Shown: positions 25,178 to 33,647 of the stretch, in pieces | How the letters are laid out: each line of letters opens with the position of its first letter | Numbering within the stretch: the stretch's first letter is position 1 | DNA from: Myxococcota bacterium | Lineage (GTDB): Bacteria > Myxococcota_A > Bradymonadia > UBA7976 > UBA1532 | DNA: 64,000 nt | Direction: 5' to 3' | NCBI GenBank assembly: GCA_023150895.1 | Contig: JAKLJY010000010.1 | Location: 1 to 64,000, forward strand | Made by a program: the position numbers and the translations under genes | Notes under the pieces: model-generated | The model's database searches: none | What the model saw: only the letters and a program-made list of their open reading frames with translations | Told to the model about the DNA's origin: nothing

Positions 25178-26805
25178 ACGGTCGACGACGCCTGCTGATC
25201 GTCCACGACGACGGCGCGATCCGCCTCTCTCTGATGCGCACCTTCGAGGACGCAGGGTGGGGGACGCAGGGCGTCAGGACCCAACCCGGCGCCGAGAGCT
25301 GGCTGTCCGAGGGCAATGCGGTCGATGCCATCCTGGTCTCGTGGGATCTGCCGGAGCAGGGCGCGCCGATTCTGCTGATGTCGCTCAACGCGAAGGCGCT
25401 CGACGACCGCCCGGCGATCCTCGCCTATGCTTCTCGCTGGACGATGCAGGACCTCCAGCGGGCCGTCCAGCTCGGCGCCGACGGCATCCTGCGGACGCCG
25501 CTGACGGTCGAAGCCGTCGCGGGCGATCTCGACGCACTCGATGCGACCGGTGAGACCCGGTCCCGTCGCGTCCTGCTCGATCAGGCCGCCGAGGCGCTCT
25601 TGCAGCCCGTCGAGTTCATCACCGACGAGGACGCCGAACGCGCCGAAGAGATGCGGGCCTGGCGGGAAGACATGAAGCAGATGGCCGGACACCTCCGGTC
25701 GTTTCTGCGGCGGATCCGGGGTCTGGACGACGAGGAAGAGCCCGTCGACGTCGCGTGGCTCCGGACGCTGGTCGACACCATGCGTTCTGCCGAAGAGGAC
25801 GTCGACCTGACGAAGCTCCGGGTGCTGCTGCAGTCCGATGCGTGGAACGATCAGATCGACGAGGTCACCCGCCGGCGCCTGATGATCATGTTCAACCGGC
25901 GCACCGAGGCCGAGCTGCGGGTCGACCTCGAACGCCTCCGGACGATCTTCGGACCCGCGCTGCGGACGGGGCGAGGCTTCGACGTCGAGCGCCTGCGCAC
26001 GCTGCTCGACCGACCGCAAGCCGAGCAGGCCTTCGACACCGTGACGCGGGATCGCCTCAAGGCCCTCAAGGGTCGCGATTGGCGGATGGTCGTCGACTAC
26101 GTGAAGCTCGACGACCTGAAGGCGCGCTTCGGCCGCAAGGCGAGCGAATCACAGGTCGACAAGGAACGGATGCGCGGCCTGTTGCGCGAAGACGCCCCCG
26201 AGGAGGTCGGTCTCTCCCCGGAGGAGCAGATGCGCTTGCAGCTCACGATGGCCATGATGTTCCGCGTCCGCAACGACGAGGACCGCGGGAAGCTCGTCGA
26301 CCGCCTGCGCGGGGCCCACGGCAACGATGGCCGCACGGCGCTGAAGCTGAAGGACATGCTCGCGGAGATGCGCGAGGACCGCACCATCAAGATGCTGCGC
26401 GTGAAGATGGGCGTCTCGGCGGAGGGCGCGACGTCGACCGACGTCATGAAACTGCTCGGGCGCAACGACCTCGACTCCTCGATTTTCGGGGTCGCGGAGC
26501 TTCCGGACGAACACCCCGATTCGGTGCCGCTCCTCAACGAGATCGGGATGCGCCTCAAACGGGCACAGCGGTGGGAAGAGGCTGCCGAACACTACGAGCG
26601 CGCCCTCGAGATCATGCCGAAGGAGCCCGGGCTCTTGTTTAATTATGCCCGGATGAAATTCGACCTCGGCGAGGTCGATGCGGCCCTGACGCTCGTCGAC
26701 CGGATGGACGCCGAGTCGCAGACGCAGACGCCGGTCCGGACGCTGCGGGCGGCCATTGAACGCCATCGCCCGGCCAACGCCGGCGGAAACACGAACGACG
26801 ACTGA
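25174..26805 (+). CDS. Pseudo-receiver domain protein with C-terminal TPR
   Basis: 543 residues. Residues 1-120 have a CheY-like fold pattern (LLIVHDDGAIRLSLMRTFED), but the phosphoacceptor Asp is replaced by Ser56 in DAILVSWDLP and the conserved Lys of the 'KP' loop is Thr (ILRTPLT), so it should not be phosphorylated. The middle (~150-450) is highly charged and helical, with many Arg/Asp/Glu repeats. A TPR-like pair lies at ~465-525 (AAEHYERALEIMPKEPGLLF). It likely works as a protein-interaction scaffold. The ATG overlaps the stop of the preceding fusion gene. Confidence 0.75.
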   Translation: MNGRRRLLIVHDDGAIRLSLMRTFEDAGWGTQGVRTQPGAESWLSEGNAVDAILVSWDLPEQGAPILLMSLNAKALDDRPAILAYASRWTMQDLQRAVQLGADGILRTPLTVEAVAGDLDALDATGETRSRRVLLDQAAEALLQPVEFITDEDAERAEEMRAWREDMKQMAGHLRSFLRRIRGLDDEEEPVDVAWLRTLVDTMRSAEEDVDLTKLRVLLQSDAWNDQIDEVTRRRLMIMFNRRTEAELRVDLERLRTIFGPALRTGRGFDVERLRTLLDRPQAEQAFDTVTRDRLKALKGRDWRMVVDYVKLDDLKARFGRKASESQVDKERMRGLLREDAPEEVGLSPEEQMRLQLTMAMMFRVRNDEDRGKLVDRLRGAHGNDGRTALKLKDMLAEMREDRTIKMLRVKMGVSAEGATSTDVMKLLGRNDLDSSIFGVAELPDEHPDSVPLLNEIGMRLKRAQRWEEAAEHYERALEIMPKEPGLLFNYARMKFDLGEVDAALTLVDRMDAESQTQTPVRTLRAAIERHRPANAGGNTNDD

Positions 26806-26820
26806 CGGGCGCTGAGCCGG

Positions 26821-29391
26821 TCAGGCGCTCTCGATGCCGACGAAGAGTTCGCCGTCGAGCGTGTCGACGAAGACGCGGTCCCCGCGGCGCACCTCGCCGG
26901 AGAGGATCTTCTCGGCGAGGCGCCCTTCGATCTCGCGGGCGATGGTCTGACGCATGGGCCGCGCGCCGAGGCGGGCGTCGAAGCCGCCGCGCGCCATGAG
27001 GATGTCGACGGCGGCCTCCGACACTCGGAAGCCGATGCCGCGCTCCGCCTCGAGGAGCCGGGCTCGCTCGCGCAGCAAGAGCCCGGCGACCGCGCGGACT
27101 TCGTCCTGCGAGAGCGGGTGGAAGACCACCCGGGACTCGATGCGGTTCCAGAGTTCGGGAGGCAGGCTGCCGCGTGCTTTGGCAAGGACCGCGTCCCGCG
27201 TGGCGGCCCGGGCGTCGTCGGCATCACCGGCCGGCGCGCCGAATCCGATGCGCCGCCGCTCGGCGTCCGCGTTGAAGATCTCGGCGCCGAGGTTGCTGGT
27301 CAGGACGACGACGGTGTTCGAGAAGTCGATCGTGCGACCCCGCCCGTCGGTCAGCCGGCCCTCGTCGAGCACCTGCAGCAGGAGGTTCCAGACCTCCCGG
27401 TGGCTCTTTTCAATCTCGTCGAAGAGGACGACCTGGTAGGGGCGCCGTCGGATGGACTCCGTGAGCTGCCCGCCGTCCGCATGGCCGACATACCCCGGCG
27501 GGGCGCCGATGAGGCGCGAGACGCTGTGGGACTCGAGGAACTCGCTCATGTCGAACCGCAGCAGGGCGTCGGGGTTGCCGAAGAGGAACTCCGCGAGCGC
27601 CTTGACGACCTCCGTCTTGCCGACCCCCGTCGGTCCGAGGAAGAGGAACGAGCCCACCGGACGCCGACCGGCGAACCCCGCCAGGTTCCGTCGGATGGTC
27701 TCGCCGATGGCTTCGAGTGCGGGGCGCTGTCCGACGATGCGCAGCGCGAGGCGCGCCTCCATCTGCAGGTATCGCTGGGGGTCGTCGACGACGAGGTGCT
27801 CGAGCGGGACCCGGGCCGTCCGCGAGACGACCTGCGCGATGGTCCGGCGATCCACCCGCCGCGTCTCCCGGCGCGCGATGGCGCCAGCCAGATCGAGAAG
27901 GTTCAACGCCCGGTCGGGATCACGGCGCTCGTGCAGATAGCGCCGCCCGAGGCGCACGGCGGATTCCAGGGACTCGGGCGCGTACTCGACGGTGTGGTGG
28001 GCCGCGTATCGATCGACGACGCCCTCGAGGATGCGCACCGTCGTCGGAACGTCCGGTTCCTCGACATAGACCGGCGTGAAGCGCCGCTCGAGCGCGGCGT
28101 CGGTCTCGACGTGTTTGCGAAACTCCTCCACCGTCGTGGCGCCGATACACGGGAACTGACCCCGTGCCAGGGCCGCCTTGAGTTCGTTCGCAGCGTCGTG
28201 TGCACCGTCGCCACCGCCGGCTCCGATGAGCGTATGCAGCTCGTCGATGAAGACGACGACCGCCCCGTCGGCCTGCCGGACCTCTTCCTGAAGACCGCGG
28301 AGCCGCTCGGCGAGCGAGCCGCGCAGATGGGTGCCCGCCAGGATGGCGCCCACGTCGATCTGGATGATGACCCGCTCGGGCGTGCCGCCCCGGCGCTTGT
28401 GCTCCTGGACGAGACGCAGCGCAATGCCCTCAGCGATGGCCGTCTTGCCGACGCCCGGATCGCCGATGAGACAGGGGTTGTTGCTGCGCCGCTTGTTCAG
28501 GATGTCGATGCAGGCCTCGACCTCGGCGTCGCGTCCGAGGACGGGGTCGATCCGGTCGAGCCAGGCGAGGTGGCTCAGATTGCGACCGAGGAGGTTGAGA
28601 AACCGGAAACGCTCCCGGTTGAGGACGAACGGGCTCGGGGCGTCCTCCGGGAGCGCGCGGCCGGCCCGTGCGCCGAGGGCGGGCGGCGACGCCGCAGGGG
28701 GCTGCGAGCGGTCACTGGCCCGTCGACCCGTGCGACGACGCTCGGGTCCGCGGCTCTGCTGCGCGCGATGCTGACTCGACGTCGTGGTCGTCGTGGCCGC
28801 GACGCTGACGGTGACCGACTCGCGGCCTTCGAGCGGGTCCGCGTGGGGGGTCTCGCCGTGCAGGGTTTCGCCATGCAGGGTCTGTCCCTCGCCGCTGGTG
28901 CCCGGGCCGGCGAGGGCGTTCATCTCGGTGGTGTCTGCCGCCGGGGTGCGCCGCTCCATTCGCGGGGGCACGCCCTCGATGAGGACGTGGAGGACGATGC
29001 GCCGGAGCTCCACGACGTCGACGTCCGCGCGCTCGAGCAGGCGGCAGGCGAACGAGCGCGTCATCCGCGTCAGCGCCGCGAGCAGGTGGAGGCAGTCGAC
29101 CTGCCGGTCGCCATACTCCTTGGCGACCTGACCCGCACGGGTGGCGAGCTGGCGAAGCGTGTCTTCCGGCTCGCGTTCGATCCGGTCGATTCGACCGAGC
29201 AGGTACTGCTCATCGACGCTCCGCTCGGCGAGCAGCGCGGCCGCGAGGTTGGGGACGGTGAACAGAGCGAGGAGGACGTGCGCGCTGGAATGGGGCTGAC
29301 CGCTCTCGGAGGCGATCGCGGCCGACTGCGCCAGAACCTGCCGCAGCTCGGCACTTTGCACGAGTGCATTCAAGGTGGAACGGAACCCCAC
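26821..29391 (-). CDS. ClpA/ClpC-type AAA+ unfoldase
   Basis: 856 residues, GTG start. An N-domain (~1-140) is followed by an unusually long low-complexity linker (~145-260) containing TLHGETLHGE and a Thr run. AAA-1 starts near 285, with GDPGVGKT at 310-317 and VVFIDELHT. AAA-2 has FLGPTGVGKTEVVKAL, VVLFDEIEKSH and TSNLGAEIF. The ClpB coiled-coil M-domain is absent, while RRRIGFGAP in AAA-2 supplies an IGF tripeptide of the ClpP-binding type. The parsimonious reading is a ClpP partner that unfolds substrates for degradation. No clpP or clpS is in the window. It is convergent with the TPR gene. Confidence 0.88.
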   Translation of the reverse strand: MGFRSTLNALVQSAELRQVLAQSAAIASESGQPHSSAHVLLALFTVPNLAAALLAERSVDEQYLLGRIDRIEREPEDTLRQLATRAGQVAKEYGDRQVDCLHLLAALTRMTRSFACRLLERADVDVVELRRIVLHVLIEGVPPRMERRTPAADTTEMNALAGPGTSGEGQTLHGETLHGETPHADPLEGRESVTVSVAATTTTTSSQHRAQQSRGPERRRTGRRASDRSQPPAASPPALGARAGRALPEDAPSPFVLNRERFRFLNLLGRNLSHLAWLDRIDPVLGRDAEVEACIDILNKRRSNNPCLIGDPGVGKTAIAEGIALRLVQEHKRRGGTPERVIIQIDVGAILAGTHLRGSLAERLRGLQEEVRQADGAVVVFIDELHTLIGAGGGDGAHDAANELKAALARGQFPCIGATTVEEFRKHVETDAALERRFTPVYVEEPDVPTTVRILEGVVDRYAAHHTVEYAPESLESAVRLGRRYLHERRDPDRALNLLDLAGAIARRETRRVDRRTIAQVVSRTARVPLEHLVVDDPQRYLQMEARLALRIVGQRPALEAIGETIRRNLAGFAGRRPVGSFLFLGPTGVGKTEVVKALAEFLFGNPDALLRFDMSEFLESHSVSRLIGAPPGYVGHADGGQLTESIRRRPYQVVLFDEIEKSHREVWNLLLQVLDEGRLTDGRGRTIDFSNTVVVLTSNLGAEIFNADAERRRIGFGAPAGDADDARAATRDAVLAKARGSLPPELWNRIESRVVFHPLSQDEVRAVAGLLLRERARLLEAERGIGFRVSEAAVDILMARGGFDARLGARPMRQTIAREIEGRLAEKILSGEVRRGDRVFVDTLDGELFVGIESA

Positions 29392-29410
29392 TCAAGCCGG
29401 GTCCGCCGCC

Positions 29411-29440
29411 TTGACACCGGAATCTGGCGCGTGTTACCGC
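29411..29440 (+). promoter_or_regulatory. Promoter upstream of the uridine kinase gene
   Basis: TTGACA at 29411-29416 followed 18 bp later by TACCGC. The block TTGACACCGG-ATC-GGCG-TGTTA is nearly identical to the region before the MBL-fold gene at 47650, supporting a real, shared promoter type. Confidence 0.5.
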
Positions 29441-29512
29441 GTCCCCGAGCGCCGGCGGCGAAGAGTCGGCGGGACTCTAAATCGACCCTGTGCCAAAGGA
29501 AACCCCCAATCC

Positions 29513-30142
29513 ATGGCGGTTGTGACGCTCGGCATTGCCGGCGGGACCGGCTCCGGAAAGACCACCGTGGCGCGGGAGATCGTCGCCCGGATTGGCGCCG
29601 ATCGCGTGGCCTACCTCGATCAGGATGCCTACTACCACGACCTGGCGCACCTCTCCCTCGAGGACCGTCGTCAGGTGAACTTCGACCACCCCGCGGCGTT
29701 CGACAACGACCTGCTCTGCGCCCAGATTGCCGAACTGAAGGCCGGGCGCGAGGTCCAGAAGCCGGTCTACAGCTACAAGGAGTCCGTCCGTCTCGCCGAG
29801 ACGATCCCGGTGCGCCCCGCGCAGCTCATCGTCGTCGAGGGCATCCTCGTGCTGGAGAACGATCGTCTCCGGGAGCTGATGGACGTCCGGATCTTCGTCG
29901 ACACCGACGACGACGTCCGTCTCATGCGTCGGTTGCGCCGCGACACCGCCGAGCGCGGGCGATCCCTCGAGCACGTCCTCGGCCAGTACGAGGCCACCGT
30001 CCGGCCGATGCACATGGCCTTCGTCATGCCCTCGCGCCGGCACGCGGACGTCGTCATTCCCCGCGGCGGCCGGAACATCATCGCGATCGAGATGGTCGCC
30101 GACGCCCTCAATCGGCGGCTCGCCGCCCGGGAGAACGCCTGA
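29513..30142 (+). CDS. udk: Uridine kinase
   Basis: 209 residues, the usual Udk size. The P-loop GGTGSGKTTVAREI, LDQDAYYHDL, NFDHPAAFDNDLL and the RDTAERGR lid region match uridine/cytidine kinases. It phosphorylates uridine and cytidine in pyrimidine salvage. The ATG at 29513 is chosen because the residues before it have no family similarity. The stop overlaps the start of the following exported-protein gene (TGATG). Confidence 0.93.
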   Translation: MAVVTLGIAGGTGSGKTTVAREIVARIGADRVAYLDQDAYYHDLAHLSLEDRRQVNFDHPAAFDNDLLCAQIAELKAGREVQKPVYSYKESVRLAETIPVRPAQLIVVEGILVLENDRLRELMDVRIFVDTDDDVRLMRRLRRDTAERGRSLEHVLGQYEATVRPMHMAFVMPSRRHADVVIPRGGRNIIAIEMVADALNRRLAARENA

Positions 30143-30675
30143 TGCTCGCCTTTCCGTTCCGTGTGCCGGGTCTCCTCGCCGCCTTGGCCTGCCTCGTCCC
30201 CTTGCACGCCGGGGCGACGGAGAAGATCCCCGTCGGGCGCGTCCTCGGCACGCCCGCGATCACGGCCGGTGCGGGCCCGCTCTACCACCTCTGGCGGGAC
30301 GAGAGCGGTTTCCATCTGCGGTGGGTCGGGCGCGGGGCGCAGGCCGCCGTTCGTGACAAGAAGGCCGTCTTCACCGGGCTGATTCAGGTCGTGGGCGGCA
30401 AGGTCTCCATGATCAAACCGGCCGGCATGGTCGGCGGGGACGACTCCGTCAACCGGCTCGACGCGCAGCGCGTCATGTTCAAGAGCGAGTGCGTCGAAGC
30501 CATCGAGGGGGTGGACTTCAAGGCGGGTGAGGGCGCCACGTCCATCTACATGGAGCTCTTCGTCGACTACGAGGTCATCGCCCCGCAGACGGTGCGTCTC
30601 GGGGGGGCCGCCACGCCGGCGACCGACATCTCGCCGATGCTGCAGCTCGACCTGACGGCCCCCGTTGGTCCCTGA
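30142..30675 (+). CDS. Exported protein of unknown function
   Basis: 177 residues with a signal peptide (PGLLAALACLVPLHAGA). The mature part is beta-rich with few distinctive motifs (PLYHLWRDESGFHLRWVG, VTFxG-like segments). Its ATG overlaps the udk stop and its last codons overlap the TTG of the Nudix gene, so it is part of a coupled unit. I do not recognise a family. A periplasmic role is likely from the signal peptide alone. Confidence 0.65.
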   Translation: MLAFPFRVPGLLAALACLVPLHAGATEKIPVGRVLGTPAITAGAGPLYHLWRDESGFHLRWVGRGAQAAVRDKKAVFTGLIQVVGGKVSMIKPAGMVGGDDSVNRLDAQRVMFKSECVEAIEGVDFKAGEGATSIYMELFVDYEVIAPQTVRLGGAATPATDISPMLQLDLTAPVGP

Positions 30676-31303
30676 GCACCCGCTCTTCGCGGCCCTCGCG
30701 GCCAACCTGGTCGCGCGTCCGCGGAAGACGCTCGATCACGAGCGGCGCGCGGCGGTTCTGGTGCCGATCATCGATGATGGGGGGCCGCTGAGGCTCCTCC
30801 TGACCCGACGCACCGAGGACACGCCGACGCACAAAGGCCACGTCGCCTTTCCCGGCGGGGGGCTCGCCCCCGACGATGCGCACGCGGTCGCCGCCGCGCT
30901 TCGTGAGGCCGAGGAGGAGATCGGCCTCGCCCCCGACTGTGTCGAGGTCCTCGGGCTGCTCGACGACCTGCCCACCGTGAACTGGGGGTCGGTCGTGACG
31001 CCGGTCGTCGGGCGCGTCCGGCGCTTGCCGCCGCTCCGGCCGGATCCGCGCGAGGTCGCCCGCATTTTCGAGATCCCGCTCGACGCCCTCGGCGTGCCCG
31101 AGGCCTGGCGGGTTCAACAGGTGCACCGATGGGGGGCGACCTGGCCGATGTACGCCTTCGAATGGGACGGCGAACTGCTGTGGGGGCTGTCCGCCTACGT
31201 GACGATGGGTCTCCTCGATCGCGGGCCACGGGGCGCACCCCATCCGCTGCCGGCCGTGCCGCCCCGACCGATGGGCGGCGGGGACCGAGAAGGGACGCCG
31301 TGA
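30665..31303 (+). CDS. Nudix hydrolase of the CoA pyrophosphatase type
   Basis: 212 residues, TTG start overlapping the previous gene by 11 bp. The Nudix region reads FPGGGLAPDDAHAVAAALRE then AEEEIGL; the Asp in place of the first Glu and the preceding HKGHVAFPGG are typical of CoA pyrophosphatases (NUDT7/NudL group), which cut CoA to phosphopantetheine and 3',5'-ADP. WGSVVTPVVGRV is also characteristic. The C-terminal ~25 residues are Pro/Gly-rich. Substrate specificity is inferred. Confidence 0.78.
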   Translation: MVPEHPLFAALAANLVARPRKTLDHERRAAVLVPIIDDGGPLRLLLTRRTEDTPTHKGHVAFPGGGLAPDDAHAVAAALREAEEEIGLAPDCVEVLGLLDDLPTVNWGSVVTPVVGRVRRLPPLRPDPREVARIFEIPLDALGVPEAWRVQQVHRWGATWPMYAFEWDGELLWGLSAYVTMGLLDRGPRGAPHPLPAVPPRPMGGGDREGTP

Positions 31304-31605
31304 GCGACCGGGTCTTTTTCCACCGAGCCTGGCCCCCGATCGGGGCGAGGCCCCTCGGTGAGGGCTTCGTCGAGGCCCGCAGCACGCCCCGACGCGCCAC
31401 CCACGACGAGCGCACGGCGCATTGGGCGGCGGCGCAGGCCGAACTCGACGAACTCGCTCGCCTTCGGATCGAGCAAGAACTCGATCGCGTCGGGGCGACT
31501 TACGGTCACGTCTTCGACGAACACGTCGAGGATCACGTCGATCCCGCCGCGGATACGTTTCAGCTCCGCGGCCGTTATCGTTTCGTGACCTACGGCCCGG
31601 GCTGA
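31300..31605 (+). CDS. Small hypothetical protein
   Basis: 101 residues from a GTG overlapping the stop of the Nudix gene (GTGA). It is hydrophilic; the middle is helical (AQAELDELARLRIEQELDRV) and the C-terminus is rich in His and Asp (VFDEHVEDHVDPAAD). No signal peptide or membrane helix. Translational coupling is the main reason to accept it. Function unknown. It ends 17 bp from the convergent argB stop. Confidence 0.5.
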   Translation: MSDRVFFHRAWPPIGARPLGEGFVEARSTPRRATHDERTAHWAAAQAELDELARLRIEQELDRVGATYGHVFDEHVEDHVDPAADTFQLRGRYRFVTYGPG

Positions 31606-31622
31606 GGCGGCCCCGGCGTCCC

Positions 31623-32441
31623 TCAGGGCACGAGCGTCGTGCCGATGCTGCCCGGCTCGTCGATGGCCCGCCGGATGTCACCCGGGCGAATCTTGCCGAC
31701 GATGTGGACCATCGCGATGCCGTCGCCCTCGAGGACGGCCATGGACTCCTCGAGCTTGGGAATCATCCCGCCCGTGACGGTGCCGTCGGCAATGGCGGCG
31801 CGGGCCTCGGCCAACGTCAGCCGAGGCAACCGCGAAGCCGGATCCCCGATGTCTCGAAGGACGCCCGGCGCACCGGTCACGAGCACGACGTGGTCGACTC
31901 GCAGGTGCCGGCCGATCTGGTTCGCGACGATGTCGGCGTTGACGTTGAGGATCTGCCCCCGCGCGTCGGCGGCGAGACACGCGACGACCGGCACGTAACC
32001 GGCCGACCACAGCAACTCGAGCAGGGGCCCGTTGACCCCCGTGATGTCGCCCACCAGGCCGAAGTCGATCGGCTCGGGGCCGCCGCCGGACACCACCCGC
32101 GGCGGGCGCTTCGTGGCAGCCACGGCCTGCGAACTCGCGCCCGTCAGTCCGACGGGACGCACACCCGCCGCGGTCAGGGCCGAGCAGAGGTCCATGTTCA
32201 GCTTGCCGCCGACCACCATTTTCATGACGTCGAGGGTCGCGGCGTCGGTGATGCGTCGCCCGCCGACGACCTGTGGCGTCTGACCGAGCGCCTTCTGGAG
32301 CGCGGTGGCCTGGGGACCGCCCCCGTGGACGAGGACGACGCGGTGGCCGTCGCGAACTGCCGAAGCGGTGTCGGCGGCGACGGCCTGGAGCTCGTCGCCC
32401 AGAAAGACCTCACCGCCAATCTTGATGAGCAGCGCGCTCAC
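31623..32441 (-). CDS. argB: Acetylglutamate kinase
   Basis: 272 residues. LLIKIGGEVF at the start and VVLVHGGGPQ are the ATP/NAG-binding loops of the amino-acid kinase family; GLTGASSQAV, LNVNADIVANQIG and GGMIPKLEESM complete the ArgB pattern. It phosphorylates N-acetylglutamate in the second step of arginine synthesis. Its GTG overlaps the argC stop (GTGA), so argC-argB form a coupled minus-strand pair. Confidence 0.92.
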   Translation of the reverse strand: MSALLIKIGGEVFLGDELQAVAADTASAVRDGHRVVLVHGGGPQATALQKALGQTPQVVGGRRITDAATLDVMKMVVGGKLNMDLCSALTAAGVRPVGLTGASSQAVAATKRPPRVVSGGGPEPIDFGLVGDITGVNGPLLELLWSAGYVPVVACLAADARGQILNVNADIVANQIGRHLRVDHVVLVTGAPGVLRDIGDPASRLPRLTLAEARAAIADGTVTGGMIPKLEESMAVLEGDGIAMVHIVGKIRPGDIRRAIDEPGSIGTTLVP

Positions 32442-33505
32442 GGCCAGCCCCCCGGATCGAGGAGGCTCTCGCGTTCATCGAGGCCGAGCACCAGGTTCAT
32501 GTTCTGGATGGCCTGCCCGGCGCCGCCCTTGATCAGATTGTCGATCGCCGTGAAGCAGGTGACGGTGCGACGCCCGCGCGAGGCGGCCCCGACGGAGAAG
32601 CCGACCTCCGCATAGTTGGAACCCGAGACGGCGGCGACCTCCGGCAGACGGTCGGCGGGACGGCGGACGAAGGGTTCCTGAGCATAGGCGGCGGCGAACA
32701 GGGCCTCGAGACGTGCGTCGTCGACGTCGGCGTCGACCTCGACGAAGGCCGTCACGAAGATGCCGCGGCTCAGGGGGGCCGAAACGGGCACGAAACGGAG
32801 TTCGAACCCCGCCAGGGCCCCGGCGTCCTGCAAGGTCTGCTCGACCTCCGGCGTGTGCTGGTGTTCGAGGGGCTTGTACGTGCTCAGATTGACGGCGCGC
32901 ACCGGGTGATGCGTCCCGGCCTTGGCGGCGGCGCCGCTGCCCGACGAGCCCGTGATGCCCTGCACGTGGACCGGGGCGTCGAGGAGACCCCCCTGCGCGA
33001 GGGGCAACAGCGCCAGCGTCATGGCCGTCGCGAAGCAGCCGGGCGAGGCCACGAAGGCGCTTTCGCGAATGCGCGCTCGGTTCAACTCCGGCAGACCGTA
33101 GGTGAACCGCCCGAGGAACTCGGGCACCGGGTGGGCGCCGCCGTAGTACCGGGCATAGGCTGCCGCGTCGCGCAGCCGAAAGTCGCCGGACATGTCGACG
33201 ATCTTCACGCCGAGTTCGACGAGCTCGGGCACCTTGGCCGCGGTGACCTTGTGGGGCAGTGCGAGGAGGGCGACGTCACACCCGCGGGCCGCTTCACGCG
33301 GTGGAATGTCCTCGAAGACGAGGCCCTCGAGCGCCGGGAGTCCGGTCAGGTTCGGGTGGGCCGCCCAGACGGGTTTTCCCACGAGTTCGATCGACGAGAC
33401 CCGGGCGATCTCGACGTGAGGGTGGAGGACGAGGCGCCGAAGCATCTCGTTGGCGCCATAACCGCTGCCGCCAATGACGGCCGCCTTGAACATGCGCGTT
33501 GTCAT
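32438..33505 (-). CDS. argC: N-acetyl-gamma-glutamyl-phosphate reductase
   Basis: 355 residues from the ATG at 33505 (a second Met four residues on is an alternative). A Rossmann start (AAVIGGSGYGANEMLRRLVL), the catalytic Cys in FVASPGCFATA, GITGSSGSGAAAKAG and HQHTPEVEQTL identify ArgC. It reduces acetylglutamyl phosphate to the semialdehyde, the step after ArgB. The gene order argC-argB with overlapping codons matches the pathway order reversed. Confidence 0.93.
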   Translation of the reverse strand: MTTRMFKAAVIGGSGYGANEMLRRLVLHPHVEIARVSSIELVGKPVWAAHPNLTGLPALEGLVFEDIPPREAARGCDVALLALPHKVTAAKVPELVELGVKIVDMSGDFRLRDAAAYARYYGGAHPVPEFLGRFTYGLPELNRARIRESAFVASPGCFATAMTLALLPLAQGGLLDAPVHVQGITGSSGSGAAAKAGTHHPVRAVNLSTYKPLEHQHTPEVEQTLQDAGALAGFELRFVPVSAPLSRGIFVTAFVEVDADVDDARLEALFAAAYAQEPFVRRPADRLPEVAAVSGSNYAEVGFSVGAASRGRRTVTCFTAIDNLIKGGAGQAIQNMNLVLGLDERESLLDPGGWP

Positions 33506-33647
33506 CACGCTTCGCTTTCGTACCCACGCGAGGTGGGCTCCGGACCGGCTCCGTTCGAGCCGCAGGTATCCTATGCACGCGGCGGGCAACGGGCAACGGG
33601 GGGCCCGACGCCTTCCCACGCCCGACCACCTCTGGTACGACACTCCA

